Assembly: GCA_023444705.1 (NCBI GenBank)
Contig: JAEXMB010000020.1
Coordinates: 1 to 33,959, forward strand
Length of the DNA stretch: 33,959 nt
Source: Pseudomonadota bacterium
Lineage (GTDB): Bacteria; Pseudomonadota; Alphaproteobacteria; Micavibrionales; UBA2020
Reading direction: 5' to 3'
Shown here: one piece after another, positions 25,001-32,521 of the stretch
Position numbering within the stretch: position 1 is the stretch's first letter
How the letters are laid out: each line of letters starts with the position of its first letter
The notes under the pieces: model-generated
Told to the model about the DNA's origin: nothing
Seen by the model: the letters and a program-made list of their open reading frames with translations, nothing else
Database searches by the model: none
Position numbers and translations under genes: made by a program

Positions 25001-25605
25001 GCCGCCGTGTCTTGCAGAACGGGCATGCCTTCGATTTTCAGTTCCTCGTCAGACATGCTGACAAGGCCGTCTTTCTTGACGTGGATGCGCGTCTTGAACA
25101 GGCTGTCCTTGAATACCATGTAGGCTTCTAGCACGAAGGTGCCGTCTTTTTCCTGATCGACCAGGGTTAGCGGTTCGAGCATATCCTGCATCACCTTGCG
25201 GCCCTGCAGGGGCGGTTCGACCTGCCATTTGATGTCGTCGATCGTCTCGACAATCACGAAACGGCCATGACGCCCGCGCACGTAATTGAAAAAGAAGCGC
25301 ACATACGACAGCACCGTGGTGGCGTCGAGGATGACGGGTGCTTTTTCATTGGTGTCGTAAATCGTCTGGTTGGTCCAGTTGATGACATTAACGTCGCCGG
25401 CCTTGTAGATCGCGTATTTGCGCGCGGCGGGTACGGCGGACAGGTCTGTCAGTTCGCACAGCTGATAGCCGCGGTAAAACGGCAGCGTCTGCGTGCGGAT
25501 GGTGGTGCTTTCGATATTGAAGGGCACGGGTTCAAGATGCGGGTTGATCTCGCCCAGAATGCGGGCGGCGCGTTCAGCATCGAGCTTTTGCCAGTCATCG
25601 GTCAT
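24997..25605 (-). CDS. Unknown conserved-looking protein next to the candidate origin
   Basis: A 202-residue protein I do not recognise. It starts MTDDWQKLDAERAARILGEI and continues with PHLEPVPFNIESTTIRTQTL, FYRGYQLCELTD, a YAIYKAGDVNVINWTNQTIY stretch, a basic YVRFFFNYVRGRHGRF and beta-rich VLEAYMVFKDSLFKTRIHV. No signal peptide or membrane span. The ATG at 25605 has AAGGGA upstream; an ATG at 25653 or a TTG at 25671 would extend it towards a DnaA-box-like site. It is coupled to the kinase gene by a 4-base overlap. As I recall, the hemE-origin side in many Alphaproteobacteria has a PpsR-type regulator instead; this protein does not look like one. Confidence 0.78.
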   Translation of the reverse strand: MTDDWQKLDAERAARILGEINPHLEPVPFNIESTTIRTQTLPFYRGYQLCELTDLSAVPAARKYAIYKAGDVNVINWTNQTIYDTNEKAPVILDATTVLSYVRFFFNYVRGRHGRFVIVETIDDIKWQVEPPLQGRKVMQDMLEPLTLVDQEKDGTFVLEAYMVFKDSLFKTRIHVKKDGLVSMSDEELKIEGMPVLQDTAA

Positions 25606-25662
25606 CGTGCGCTTGTATCCCTTATCAAGTCCTGTGCGCTGATCGTAGCGCATAAAAGCGCC

Positions 25663-25671
25663 TGTGGACAA
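25663..25671 (-). promoter_or_regulatory. DnaA-box-like site
   Basis: TGTGGACAA, read on the minus strand as TTGTCCACA, one mismatch to TTATCCACA. Confidence 0.6.
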
Positions 25672-25755
25672 CCCTTTGGACGACTCAGCGGATGACTGCG
25701 CGTAAAAGTTTCAAACCTGTTTTGATCCCCGCTGTGTCAAAAACTGCCCGCGCGC

Positions 25756-25764
25756 TTATCGACA
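25756..25764 (+). promoter_or_regulatory. DnaA-box-like site
   Basis: TTATCGACA, one mismatch to TTATCCACA; a weaker ACATCCACA overlaps its end at 25762-25770. Confidence 0.6.
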
Positions 25765-25840
25765 TCCACAGTCTGGAAACTGACAACGGGGAAAACTGTG
25801 CATGAACAAATTGTCCCCACTGTCCACAATACCGAAACAT

Positions 25841-25890
25841 CAAATCAACATATTGATAATAAATGATAAATTTGAATTTATAGACAGAAA
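25841..25890. other. AT-rich candidate DNA-unwinding element
   Basis: 41 of 50 bases are A or T, in a window that is otherwise GC-rich, flanked on both sides by DnaA-box-like sites. Confidence 0.6.
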
Positions 25891-25918
25891 TACCCCCAGT
25901 CGCTGCATAGAGCTGAAA

Positions 25919-25927
25919 TGTGGAAAA
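25919..25927 (-). promoter_or_regulatory. DnaA-box-like site
   Basis: TGTGGAAAA, read on the minus strand as TTTTCCACA, one mismatch to TTATCCACA; TTATCCCCG follows at 25943-25951. Confidence 0.6.
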
Positions 25928-26033
25928 AACTGGGGAGAAAACTTATCCCCGCTCTCCCTGCCACCTACTGACTCCTACTTCCTTTTATTTATTCTTTTTA
26001 TATATGAGAGGGACCGATAAGATCGCGGCACAC

Positions 26034-27101
26034 ATGACCAGTATTTCAATTGCACCCTTGAAGACCGACAGCCAGACCACGCCTTTCCTGACCGCGTTGC
26101 AGGGACGCGTGCCCGCGCGCACGCCCTTCTGGCTGATGCGTCAGGCCGGACGCTATCTGCCCGAATACCGCGCCGTGCGCCAGCAGGCAGGCGGCTTTCT
26201 GGCGATGTGTTATACGCCCGACCTTGCCACCGAAGTGACGTTGCAACCGCTCAGACGTTTTGACATGGATGCGGCGATCATCTTTTGCGACATCCTCGTC
26301 ATTCCCCATGCGCTTGGGCAGGACCTGACCTTTGCCGAGGGCGAAGGCCCGCGCCTGCCGTCGATATCAGGCGAAGCAGATCTTGCGCGCCTGAGCATCA
26401 GCCGCGTGCAGGACCATATGCAACCGGTCTATCAGGCCCTGCGCCAGACGCGCGCGGCATTGCCTGCCGACAAAGCGCTGATCGGATTTATCGGCGCACC
26501 CTGGACGGTCGCGTGCTATATGATCGACGGTCGCGGCGGGGATTTCCCGCTGGCACGCGCGATGGCACGCGACAATCCCGACCTGTTCCAGCGCATCATC
26601 GATCTGGTGACCGAAGCCAGCATCGGCTATCTACTGGGCCAGATTGCGGCTGGTGCGAATGCGGTGCAGATATTCGACAGCTGGGCCGCATCTGCGGGTG
26701 CGGATGGCTTTGCGCGCTGGATCGTCGCACCGGCCAAGAAAATCGTCGCGGCTGTACATGCGGCCTATCCCGGTTTTCCCGTCATCGGTTTTCCGCGCGG
26801 CTGTGCCATGCAGGCCGCGCATTACGCGCGCGAGACAGGCGTGCAGGCAGTGGGCGTCGACCAGCATGCAAACATCGGCGATGTAGCGGCCAGCGTTGCG
26901 CCCGACCTGTGCCTGCAGGGTAACCTCAACCCCGAAACATTGCTGGCGGGCGGCTATGACATGGCGCGCGAAGCAAAGCAGATCATGACGGCGATGGCAG
27001 GCCGGCCCTTTATCTTCAACCTCGGCCACGGCATCATCAAGGAAACCCCGCCCGAACACGTGGCGCAACTGGCCGACATCATCCGCAACTTCAAGGCTTG
27101 A
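26034..27101 (+). CDS. hemE: Uroporphyrinogen decarboxylase
   Basis: Converts uroporphyrinogen III to coproporphyrinogen III in haem synthesis, in the cytoplasm. 355 residues. The signature LMRQAGRYLPEYRAVR is near the N-terminus, with GFIGAPWTVACYMIDGRGG, QIFDSWAA, GFPRGC and FNLGHGI later; all are core HemE motifs. I start at the ATG at 26034 because family homology begins soon after; an in-frame ATG at 26004 would add ten residues, and longer upstream readings translate the origin. It is first in hemE-hemH-hemJ, and its promoter should overlap the right end of the candidate origin. Confidence 0.97.
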   Translation: MTSISIAPLKTDSQTTPFLTALQGRVPARTPFWLMRQAGRYLPEYRAVRQQAGGFLAMCYTPDLATEVTLQPLRRFDMDAAIIFCDILVIPHALGQDLTFAEGEGPRLPSISGEADLARLSISRVQDHMQPVYQALRQTRAALPADKALIGFIGAPWTVACYMIDGRGGDFPLARAMARDNPDLFQRIIDLVTEASIGYLLGQIAAGANAVQIFDSWAASAGADGFARWIVAPAKKIVAAVHAAYPGFPVIGFPRGCAMQAAHYARETGVQAVGVDQHANIGDVAASVAPDLCLQGNLNPETLLAGGYDMAREAKQIMTAMAGRPFIFNLGHGIIKETPPEHVAQLADIIRNFKA

Positions 27102-27108
27102 TTTCATC

Positions 27109-28179
27109 GTGAACAGCGCATCTGCCGTACTGACAGGAAAAACCGCGATCGTATTGCTCAATCTGGGTGGTCCGGACGGGCAGGCGTCGATCCGTCCGTT
27201 CCTCTATAACTTCTTCATGGATAAAAACATCATCGCGGCCCCGCTGCCTGTGCGCTGGTTGCTGGCGCAGTGGATTTCGCTGACGCGCAGCCGCGGGGCG
27301 GCACTGCAATCCTACAAGCATCTTGGCTATGTCTCCCCGCTGTTGCAAAACACGCGCGATCAGGCGCATGCGCTTGAAGCAGTACTGAAAGGCCACGCGC
27401 AGGTGCAAGGCGAGGTAAAATGCTTTGTCTCCATGCGCTACTGGCATCCGCTGGCTGACGACACTGCGCGTGCGGTCAAGCAATTCAATCCCGACCGTAT
27501 AGTCCTGTTGCCGCTTTATCCGCAGTTTTCGACAACGACGGTCAGATCATCGCTGCAAAGCTGGGATCAGGCTGCGACGCGCGCGGGCCTGCGCGCACCC
27601 ACGGACAAAATCTGCTGCTATCCGTTCAACGACGGATTCATCGCGGCGTCCACCAAGCTGATCGCGGAGAAAATCGCCGCCGCGCCCAAAGGCACGCGCC
27701 TGCTGTTTTCCGCGCATGGCCTGCCGGAAAAAGTCATTACCGATGGCGATTCATACCAGTGGCAGTGCGAGCAGACGGCACAAAAAATTGTCGACGCGCT
27801 CGACATGCCCGGTCTTGACTGGCAAATCTGCTATCAAAGCCGCGTTGGCCCGCTGAAGTGGATTGGCCCATCAACCGAAGAAGCGCTGGAAAAAGCCAAG
27901 CATGACGGGGTGGGCGTGCTGGTCTATCCGCATGCTTTCGTGTCCGAACACGTCGAAACGCTGGTTGAAATCGAAATCGAATACCGCGAAAAAGCGCACG
28001 AGATGGGCATTCCCTATTTCGAGCGCGTGCCGACCGTCGGCACGCATCCTGATTTTATCGCAGGTCTGGCGCATGAAGTTCTGCGCGCCGCCAGTCAGCC
28101 GTCCTGCACGCGCGTCTGCCCCGCAGAGTTCCGCCGCTGTCCGTGCAAGGCGGACGGACAATTCTGTAACGCCGCATAA
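27109..28179 (+). CDS. hemH: Ferrochelatase
   Basis: Inserts ferrous iron into protoporphyrin IX at the inner face of the membrane. 356 residues, GTG start 7 bases after the hemE stop. Family motifs: VLLNLGGPDG, MRYWHP, LLPLYPQFSTTT, LLFSAHGLPEKV with the catalytic histidine, QSRVGPLKWIGPST and PHAFVSEHVETLVEIE. The C-terminal tail is unusually cysteine-rich: SCTRVCPAEFRRCPC and a further Cys near the end. Some ferrochelatases, including that of Caulobacter as I recall, carry a C-terminal [2Fe-2S] cluster, so this tail may bind one; that is inferred. Confidence 0.97.
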   Translation: MNSASAVLTGKTAIVLLNLGGPDGQASIRPFLYNFFMDKNIIAAPLPVRWLLAQWISLTRSRGAALQSYKHLGYVSPLLQNTRDQAHALEAVLKGHAQVQGEVKCFVSMRYWHPLADDTARAVKQFNPDRIVLLPLYPQFSTTTVRSSLQSWDQAATRAGLRAPTDKICCYPFNDGFIAASTKLIAEKIAAAPKGTRLLFSAHGLPEKVITDGDSYQWQCEQTAQKIVDALDMPGLDWQICYQSRVGPLKWIGPSTEEALEKAKHDGVGVLVYPHAFVSEHVETLVEIEIEYREKAHEMGIPYFERVPTVGTHPDFIAGLAHEVLRAASQPSCTRVCPAEFRRCPCKADGQFCNAA

Positions 28180-28185
28180 GGAAAC

Positions 28186-28641
28186 ATGCCGATGCAAGAC
28201 ATTTTGTTGCAACACTACCTTTGGCTCAAGGCGCTGCACATCATTGCGGTGATTTCGTGGATGGCGGGCATTTTCTATCTGCCGCGCCTGTTCGTCTATC
28301 ATGCCGACGCGGAAAAAGGGTCGGAGCTGTCGGAAACGCTCAAGATCATGGAGCGCAAGCTTTTGCGCATCATCATGAACCCCGCCATGATCGTGACGTG
28401 GCTTGCGGGCGGGGCCATGCTCTGGGCCAACCCCGAGTTGCTGCGCGGGGCCGGCTGGCTGCATGCCAAGCTGTTACTGGTGGTTGCGATGACGGTGTTC
28501 CACCATGCGCTGGGCCGCTGGCGCAAGGTGTTTTTGGCCGACGCCAATACCCGTAGCCATAAATTTTATCGCAAAATCAACGAGATACCGACACTTCTGA
28601 TGATCGTGATCGTGGTGCTGGTCGTGGTCAGGCCGTTCTGA
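28186..28641 (+). CDS. hemJ: Protoporphyrinogen oxidase HemJ
   Basis: A 151-residue integral inner-membrane protein that oxidises protoporphyrinogen IX to protoporphyrin IX in bacteria lacking HemG/HemY. Four hydrophobic helices are visible (around LWLKALHIIAVISWMAGIFY, IIMNPAMIVTWLAGGAML, LHAKLLLVVAMTVFHHALG and IPTLLMIVIVVLVVV). The conserved H in KALHIIAVISWMAG and the FYRKINEIP block fit the family. It follows hemH after 6 bases, completing a haem operon hemE-hemH-hemJ. The stop codon lies inside the loop of a terminator hairpin. Confidence 0.95.
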   Translation: MPMQDILLQHYLWLKALHIIAVISWMAGIFYLPRLFVYHADAEKGSELSETLKIMERKLLRIIMNPAMIVTWLAGGAMLWANPELLRGAGWLHAKLLLVVAMTVFHHALGRWRKVFLADANTRSHKFYRKINEIPTLLMIVIVVLVVVRPF

Positions 28642-28659
28642 GGCGGCCTGCGCTTTTTT
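28629..28659 (+). terminator. Rho-independent terminator overlapping the hemJ stop
   Basis: A 7-bp perfect stem CAGGCCG/CGGCCTG with an 8-base loop that contains the hemJ TGA, then CGC and six T. It should end the haem operon and isolate rho. Confidence 0.75.
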
Positions 28660-28669
28660 GCACTGCCAA

Positions 28670-28698
28670 TTGACAAAACTCCGGCCGCGACTTAATCT
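28670..28698 (+). promoter_or_regulatory. Candidate rho promoter
   Basis: A perfect TTGACA -35 at 28670-28675 and TAATCT at 28693-28698 with a 17-base spacer, directly after the haem-operon terminator and about 190 bases before rho. The -10 matches only half of consensus. The resulting long leader would fit the known autoregulation of rho by leader attenuation. Confidence 0.45.
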
Positions 28699-28887
28699 CA
28701 ACACTGTCGAGAGGCCAGTTCTTGGCTCCGGTGTGCTGCCGCACGAGATCAAACAAGACGTTGGCGGCCCGGTTTACCCCACAGTACCTGCGATATGAAT
28801 TTGCCGTGTGGTTTTTAGCGACACCTCCCCATCACTGAACACAACAGTTTCCAACCAGCAACAGCGACACACGAAAGAGCAAAGCAA

Positions 28888-30285
28888 GTGGTAAGACGGA
28901 CACGCGGCGGCCAGCACGGCGGCAACAACAACGGCAACGGCGGCAACCGCAACGCGGGCCTGCCCGATGACAACACCCCGCTGGATGAAAACGACATCGC
29001 CCCCGTGCGCGACCCCAGCGTCAAGCCGCTCAACCTCGACGAGCTGAAATCAAAAAGCCCTGCCGATCTTCTCGCCTATGCCGAGGAGCTTGAGATCGAA
29101 AACGCATCGACCATGCGCAAGCAGGAAATCATGTTTGCGATCCTCAAGCGTCTGGCCGAAGACGACGTACCCATCGTCGGCTCGGGCGTGCTGGAAGTTC
29201 TGCAAGACGGTTTCGGATTTTTGCGCAGCCCCGAAGAAAACTATCTGCCCGGTCCCGACGATATTTACGTCAGCCCCGCACAGATCAAGCGTTTTGGCCT
29301 GCGCACCGGCGATACGGTTGAAGGCGAGATCCGCGCGCCCAAGGATACCGAGCGTTACTTTGCGCTGCTGCGCGTGTCGACCATCAACTTCGAACATCCT
29401 GAAAACCTCAAGCACCGTATCAACTTTGACAACCTCACGCCGCTTTATCCCGATCGCAAGGTGAAGCTCGAACTCGACAACCCGACGAAAAAGAGCATGA
29501 TCCAGCGCGTGATCGAACTGGTCAGCCCGATCGGTTTCGGCCAGCGTGCGCTGATCGTGGCACCGCCGCGTACCGGTAAGACGGTGATGATGCAAAACAT
29601 CGCGGCCTCGATCGAAGCCAACCATCCCGATGCCTACCTGATCGTCCTGCTGATCGACGAACGCCCCGAGGAAGTGACCGACATGGCGCGCTCGGTGAAA
29701 GGCGAGGTGATTTCCTCGACCTTTGACGAACCCGCGTCGCGTCACGTGCAGGTGGCCGAAATGGTGCTGGAAAAAGCCAAGCGCCTTGTCGAACACAAAC
29801 GCGACGTCGTGATCCTGCTCGACAGCATTACGCGCCTTGCGCGTGCCTACAACACCGTCGTGCCGTCATCGGGCAAAGTCCTGACCGGTGGTGTCGACGC
29901 CAACGCCCTGCAACGCCCCAAGCGTTTCTTTGGTGCTGCGCGTAACATCGAACAGGGTGGGTCGCTGACCATCATCTCGACCGCGCTGATCGACACTGGC
30001 TCGCGCATGGACGAGGTGATCTTTGAGGAATTCAAAGGCACCGGCAACTCGGAAATCGTGCTGGACCGCAAGATCTCCGACAAGCGCGTCTTCCCCGCCA
30101 TCGACATCCAGAAATCAGGTACCCGCAAGGAAGAACTGCTGGTCGATCAGGCTTCGCTCACCAAAATGTGGGTTCTGCGCCGCATCCTCAACCCAATGGG
30201 GACTGTCGATGCCGTCGAATTCCTGCTCGACAAGATGAAAGATACGAAGAACAACGACGAGTTCTTCCGCATCATGAACCAGTAA
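28888..30285 (+). CDS. rho: Transcription termination factor Rho
   Basis: A hexameric RNA-dependent ATPase that ends transcription. 465 residues, against about 420 in most relatives. Residues from NLDELKSKSP (about 49) on are normal Rho: RNA-binding cold-shock domain with GFGFLRSPEENYLPGPDDIY, Walker A APPRTGKT (225-232), Walker B VVILLDSITRLARA, Q-loop GKVLTGGVDANALQ and R-loop KGTGNSEIVLDRKISDKRVF. The first 48 residues are an extra segment: RRTRGGQHGGNNNGNGGNRN followed by an acidic, Pro-containing linker. The GTG at 28888 is the only in-frame start before residue 65, so the extension appears real. AAAGAG lies just upstream. Confidence 0.97.
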   Translation: MVRRTRGGQHGGNNNGNGGNRNAGLPDDNTPLDENDIAPVRDPSVKPLNLDELKSKSPADLLAYAEELEIENASTMRKQEIMFAILKRLAEDDVPIVGSGVLEVLQDGFGFLRSPEENYLPGPDDIYVSPAQIKRFGLRTGDTVEGEIRAPKDTERYFALLRVSTINFEHPENLKHRINFDNLTPLYPDRKVKLELDNPTKKSMIQRVIELVSPIGFGQRALIVAPPRTGKTVMMQNIAASIEANHPDAYLIVLLIDERPEEVTDMARSVKGEVISSTFDEPASRHVQVAEMVLEKAKRLVEHKRDVVILLDSITRLARAYNTVVPSSGKVLTGGVDANALQRPKRFFGAARNIEQGGSLTIISTALIDTGSRMDEVIFEEFKGTGNSEIVLDRKISDKRVFPAIDIQKSGTRKEELLVDQASLTKMWVLRRILNPMGTVDAVEFLLDKMKDTKNNDEFFRIMNQ

Positions 30286-30291
30286 GACGGA

Positions 30292-31707
30292 TTAATATCC
30301 CGACGACACTGACGACAGCAGCGGCCCCAGGGCCGCTGTTGCTGTATCAAAGGCGCTTTGCGCATAGGGCGGCTTGGCGGGGACCAGCATGGCGGCGGCG
30401 AAAAAGACCAGCGCCACCAGCACCGGCGCTTTGGTGCCTTCACGGCCCATTGGCGGCAGGTGCGCAGGCGCCTGAGGTGCGCGCGTGATTGCCATGATAC
30501 GCATGGCCGCGCGCTTTTTGATGATGAACATGGTCAGTGCCGACAGCACGGCAACCATACCTGCATCCGCCGCCAGCGCCAGCGTGGCATCGGCGATCAG
30601 GGGACGCAAAAAGAACAGATAGGCAAAACTGATAATGGCACTGGCGACAATGCCCAGCCGCAGACCCTGGCGGCGCGGCTCTATCATCAGGGCTTCTTGC
30701 GCGGCGGCGGCGTATTTCACGGCGGCGCGCAGGTATTTGTCGGACACGCCGATGGGGTAGTCGCGCTGCAGTTGCTGGTACACCGTCTTGCGCGGGTGGA
30801 TCAGCAGTGATTGCAGGGTCTGGCGCACCAGTCGGTATTTCATCGCCATCGACACAAGGCTGTCAACCGCCAGCGGTCCGCGCGACAGTTTGAGCAGTGC
30901 CGCAACCCCCGGCTTGACGAATTTGTCGAGGATAGGGTCAAGCGCGACGATCTTGCCTTTTTTACCCGCAACCACGGCGGTAACAAAACGGCCTTCAAGC
31001 GAAAATTCGATTTTGGCGACGGGGATAAAGGCGACGCACTGCGCACGCAGGCGTGTGCCTTCGTTTTCAAGCGGCATGATGAAGACATCGCCAAGGTCGT
31101 CGGTGCCAATAGCCCGTACGCCAAGCTTGCCAGCGGCATCAAGCGCAACCACATCGGCTCCTTGCCGCCACAGGGTGAAACTGATTTCAGCACTGTAGCG
31201 TGCGGTCAGGATTTTTGTACTTTCGCCCGTGCCGCCGCAAATAGCGCAACTTGTCTGGGGTGCCTGCGGGCAGGCGCTGCAGGGCTCCACTACGCAAAAC
31301 ACGTCGTCGGCAGCGCTGCCAAGGTTAAAGCGCAGGGTGTCGCAACCCCAGCCCTGCGCGGGCAGGCGGTGGATTTCCTGCGTCACCATTTCGCGCAACT
31401 GCGTGTTTTGCGCCAGTGCTGCCGCCTGTTCGCTGGCCAGCAGGCGCGCGCCTTCCTCGCTGTCGGCAAGGGTGCCGGTGACATGGCGTCCGGCCTTTTG
31501 GTCAAGTTGCAGACGGTTGCTGAAAGCGACGCTGATCTCGCCCTGCAGGCGCGCGACGGTGTTGTCTTCGCGTGCGATGCGGATTTGCGCCGCGCTGAGC
31601 CCGTTGCCGTCGGCCACCGCGGCCAGTGCGCTACGCGCATTCTTGCCCACCTGCGGCAGCGGTGCCGCATCAAGCGCAGGCAGGACTGAAGTCAGCGTGA
31701 CGGTCAT
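30292..31707 (-). CDS. Unknown membrane protein with DnaJ-like cysteine cluster
   Basis: A 471-residue protein I do not recognise. Residues 143-157 hold CSAC and CAICGGTGE, two CxxC pairs 7 residues apart, like the zinc finger of DnaJ (CxxCxGxG). After this come a beta-rich region, VSMAMKYRLVRQTLQSLLIH, and three hydrophobic spans near the C-terminus (LGIVASAIISFAYLFFL, MVAVLSALTMFII and VLVALVFFAAAMLVPA). There is no signal peptide, so most of the protein would be cytoplasmic and anchored by its C-terminal part. AAGG 7 bases before the ATG and a 9-base gap to the dienelactone hydrolase suggest one operon. It converges with rho, stops 6 bases apart. Confidence 0.8.
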   Translation of the reverse strand: MTVTLTSVLPALDAAPLPQVGKNARSALAAVADGNGLSAAQIRIAREDNTVARLQGEISVAFSNRLQLDQKAGRHVTGTLADSEEGARLLASEQAAALAQNTQLREMVTQEIHRLPAQGWGCDTLRFNLGSAADDVFCVVEPCSACPQAPQTSCAICGGTGESTKILTARYSAEISFTLWRQGADVVALDAAGKLGVRAIGTDDLGDVFIMPLENEGTRLRAQCVAFIPVAKIEFSLEGRFVTAVVAGKKGKIVALDPILDKFVKPGVAALLKLSRGPLAVDSLVSMAMKYRLVRQTLQSLLIHPRKTVYQQLQRDYPIGVSDKYLRAAVKYAAAAQEALMIEPRRQGLRLGIVASAIISFAYLFFLRPLIADATLALAADAGMVAVLSALTMFIIKKRAAMRIMAITRAPQAPAHLPPMGREGTKAPVLVALVFFAAAMLVPAKPPYAQSAFDTATAALGPLLSSVSSGY

Positions 31708-31716
31708 GCGCCGCCC

Positions 31717-32433
31717 TTATTCGTGGCCAAGATAGGTGGCAAGGAAATCGGCGGTGCGGAAATTGGCAAGGCGCGCGGCCTCGGCGTTGTAATGCTCCCC
31801 GCCGATGCGTGCAAAGGCGTGGTCCTGCCCTTCGTAGATATTGACCTGCACGAGGTTGCTGTCCCTGAAACGCTCGACGATTTTTTGCTGGGCGGCAGGG
31901 GGGACGAACTTGTCCTTTTCCGCGACATGCATCAGCAGGGGTTGCATGATGTTGTCGGCTTCGCTGAGGTTTTCATCAATCGCCACGCCGTAATAGCTGA
32001 CGTTGCAGTCGCTGTCGCTGCGGCAGGCCATCAGAAAGGCCAGACGCCCGCCCAGGCAATAACCAAGCGTGCCGACCTTGCCGGTGCAGCCGTCAATCTC
32101 GCGTACGGCAGCGACAGTTGCCTTGAGGTCGATGATGCCAAGACCGACGTCAAAGCCTTTGTAGAGGTCAAAGGCCTGCGCCCATTCGGCTTCGCTTTTA
32201 TCGGTGAGCTGGATGCCCGGCTTCTGGCGCCAGAACAGATCGGGACACACGGCGATATAACCGGCCTGTGCCAGCTGGTCGCAGATATCGCGCATGACGG
32301 CATTGACGCCGAAGATTTCCTGAATGACCACCACCGCGCCGACAGGCATATCGGTATCGGGCATGCTGACATAGGCATCAAATGTGCCGCCGTCGGCCGC
32401 AGTTATGCGGAGGGGGGGATGGGTGATGGACAT
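31717..32433 (-). CDS. Dienelactone hydrolase family protein
   Basis: A 238-residue alpha/beta hydrolase. The nucleophile is the cysteine of GYCLGGRLAF, the acid an Asp in AEKDKFVPP, and the histidine is in GQDHAFAR, the Cys-Asp-His triad of dienelactone hydrolases. VVVIQEIFGVNAVMRDICDQ and AGYIAVCPDLFWR are family hallmarks. True carboxymethylenebutenolidase activity is not assured, as many paralogues act on other lactones or esters. I start at the ATG at 32433, which has AAGGAG at 8 bases; a longer frame to 32484 lacks a site. It sits between a YyaL-type gene and the unknown membrane protein on the same strand. Confidence 0.93.
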   Translation of the reverse strand: MSITHPPLRITAADGGTFDAYVSMPDTDMPVGAVVVIQEIFGVNAVMRDICDQLAQAGYIAVCPDLFWRQKPGIQLTDKSEAEWAQAFDLYKGFDVGLGIIDLKATVAAVREIDGCTGKVGTLGYCLGGRLAFLMACRSDSDCNVSYYGVAIDENLSEADNIMQPLLMHVAEKDKFVPPAAQQKIVERFRDSNLVQVNIYEGQDHAFARIGGEHYNAEAARLANFRTADFLATYLGHE

Positions 32434-32521
32434 GTGCGGCGCTCCTTGTATGTCACGGATAGTATAAAGAATAACGCTGACCACAGATTAGGCCAGATAG
32501 CGCAAAATCACGAGTTAAAAA

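Larger units (their letters stand above)
25655..26033. other. Candidate chromosomal replication origin (oriC)
   Basis: A gene-free region between divergent transcription units, directly upstream of hemE, the classical alphaproteobacterial origin neighbour (Caulobacter, Rickettsia). It holds several DnaA-box-like 9-mers, three with a single mismatch to TTATCCACA (25663-25671, 25756-25764, 25919-25927), and weaker ones at 25762-25770, 25811-25819, 25820-25828, 25797-25805 and 25943-25951. Between them is an AT-rich core: 41 of 50 bases at 25841-25890 are A or T, a plausible unwinding element. Genes on both sides point away. parAB and three parS sites are 14-15 kb to the left. Confidence 0.82.

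Noticed and set aside
25802..26020. 72-codon plus-strand frame in the origin region
   Set aside because: No ribosome site, and the translated sequence follows the AT-rich core and DnaA-box-like repeats rather than protein-like coding.
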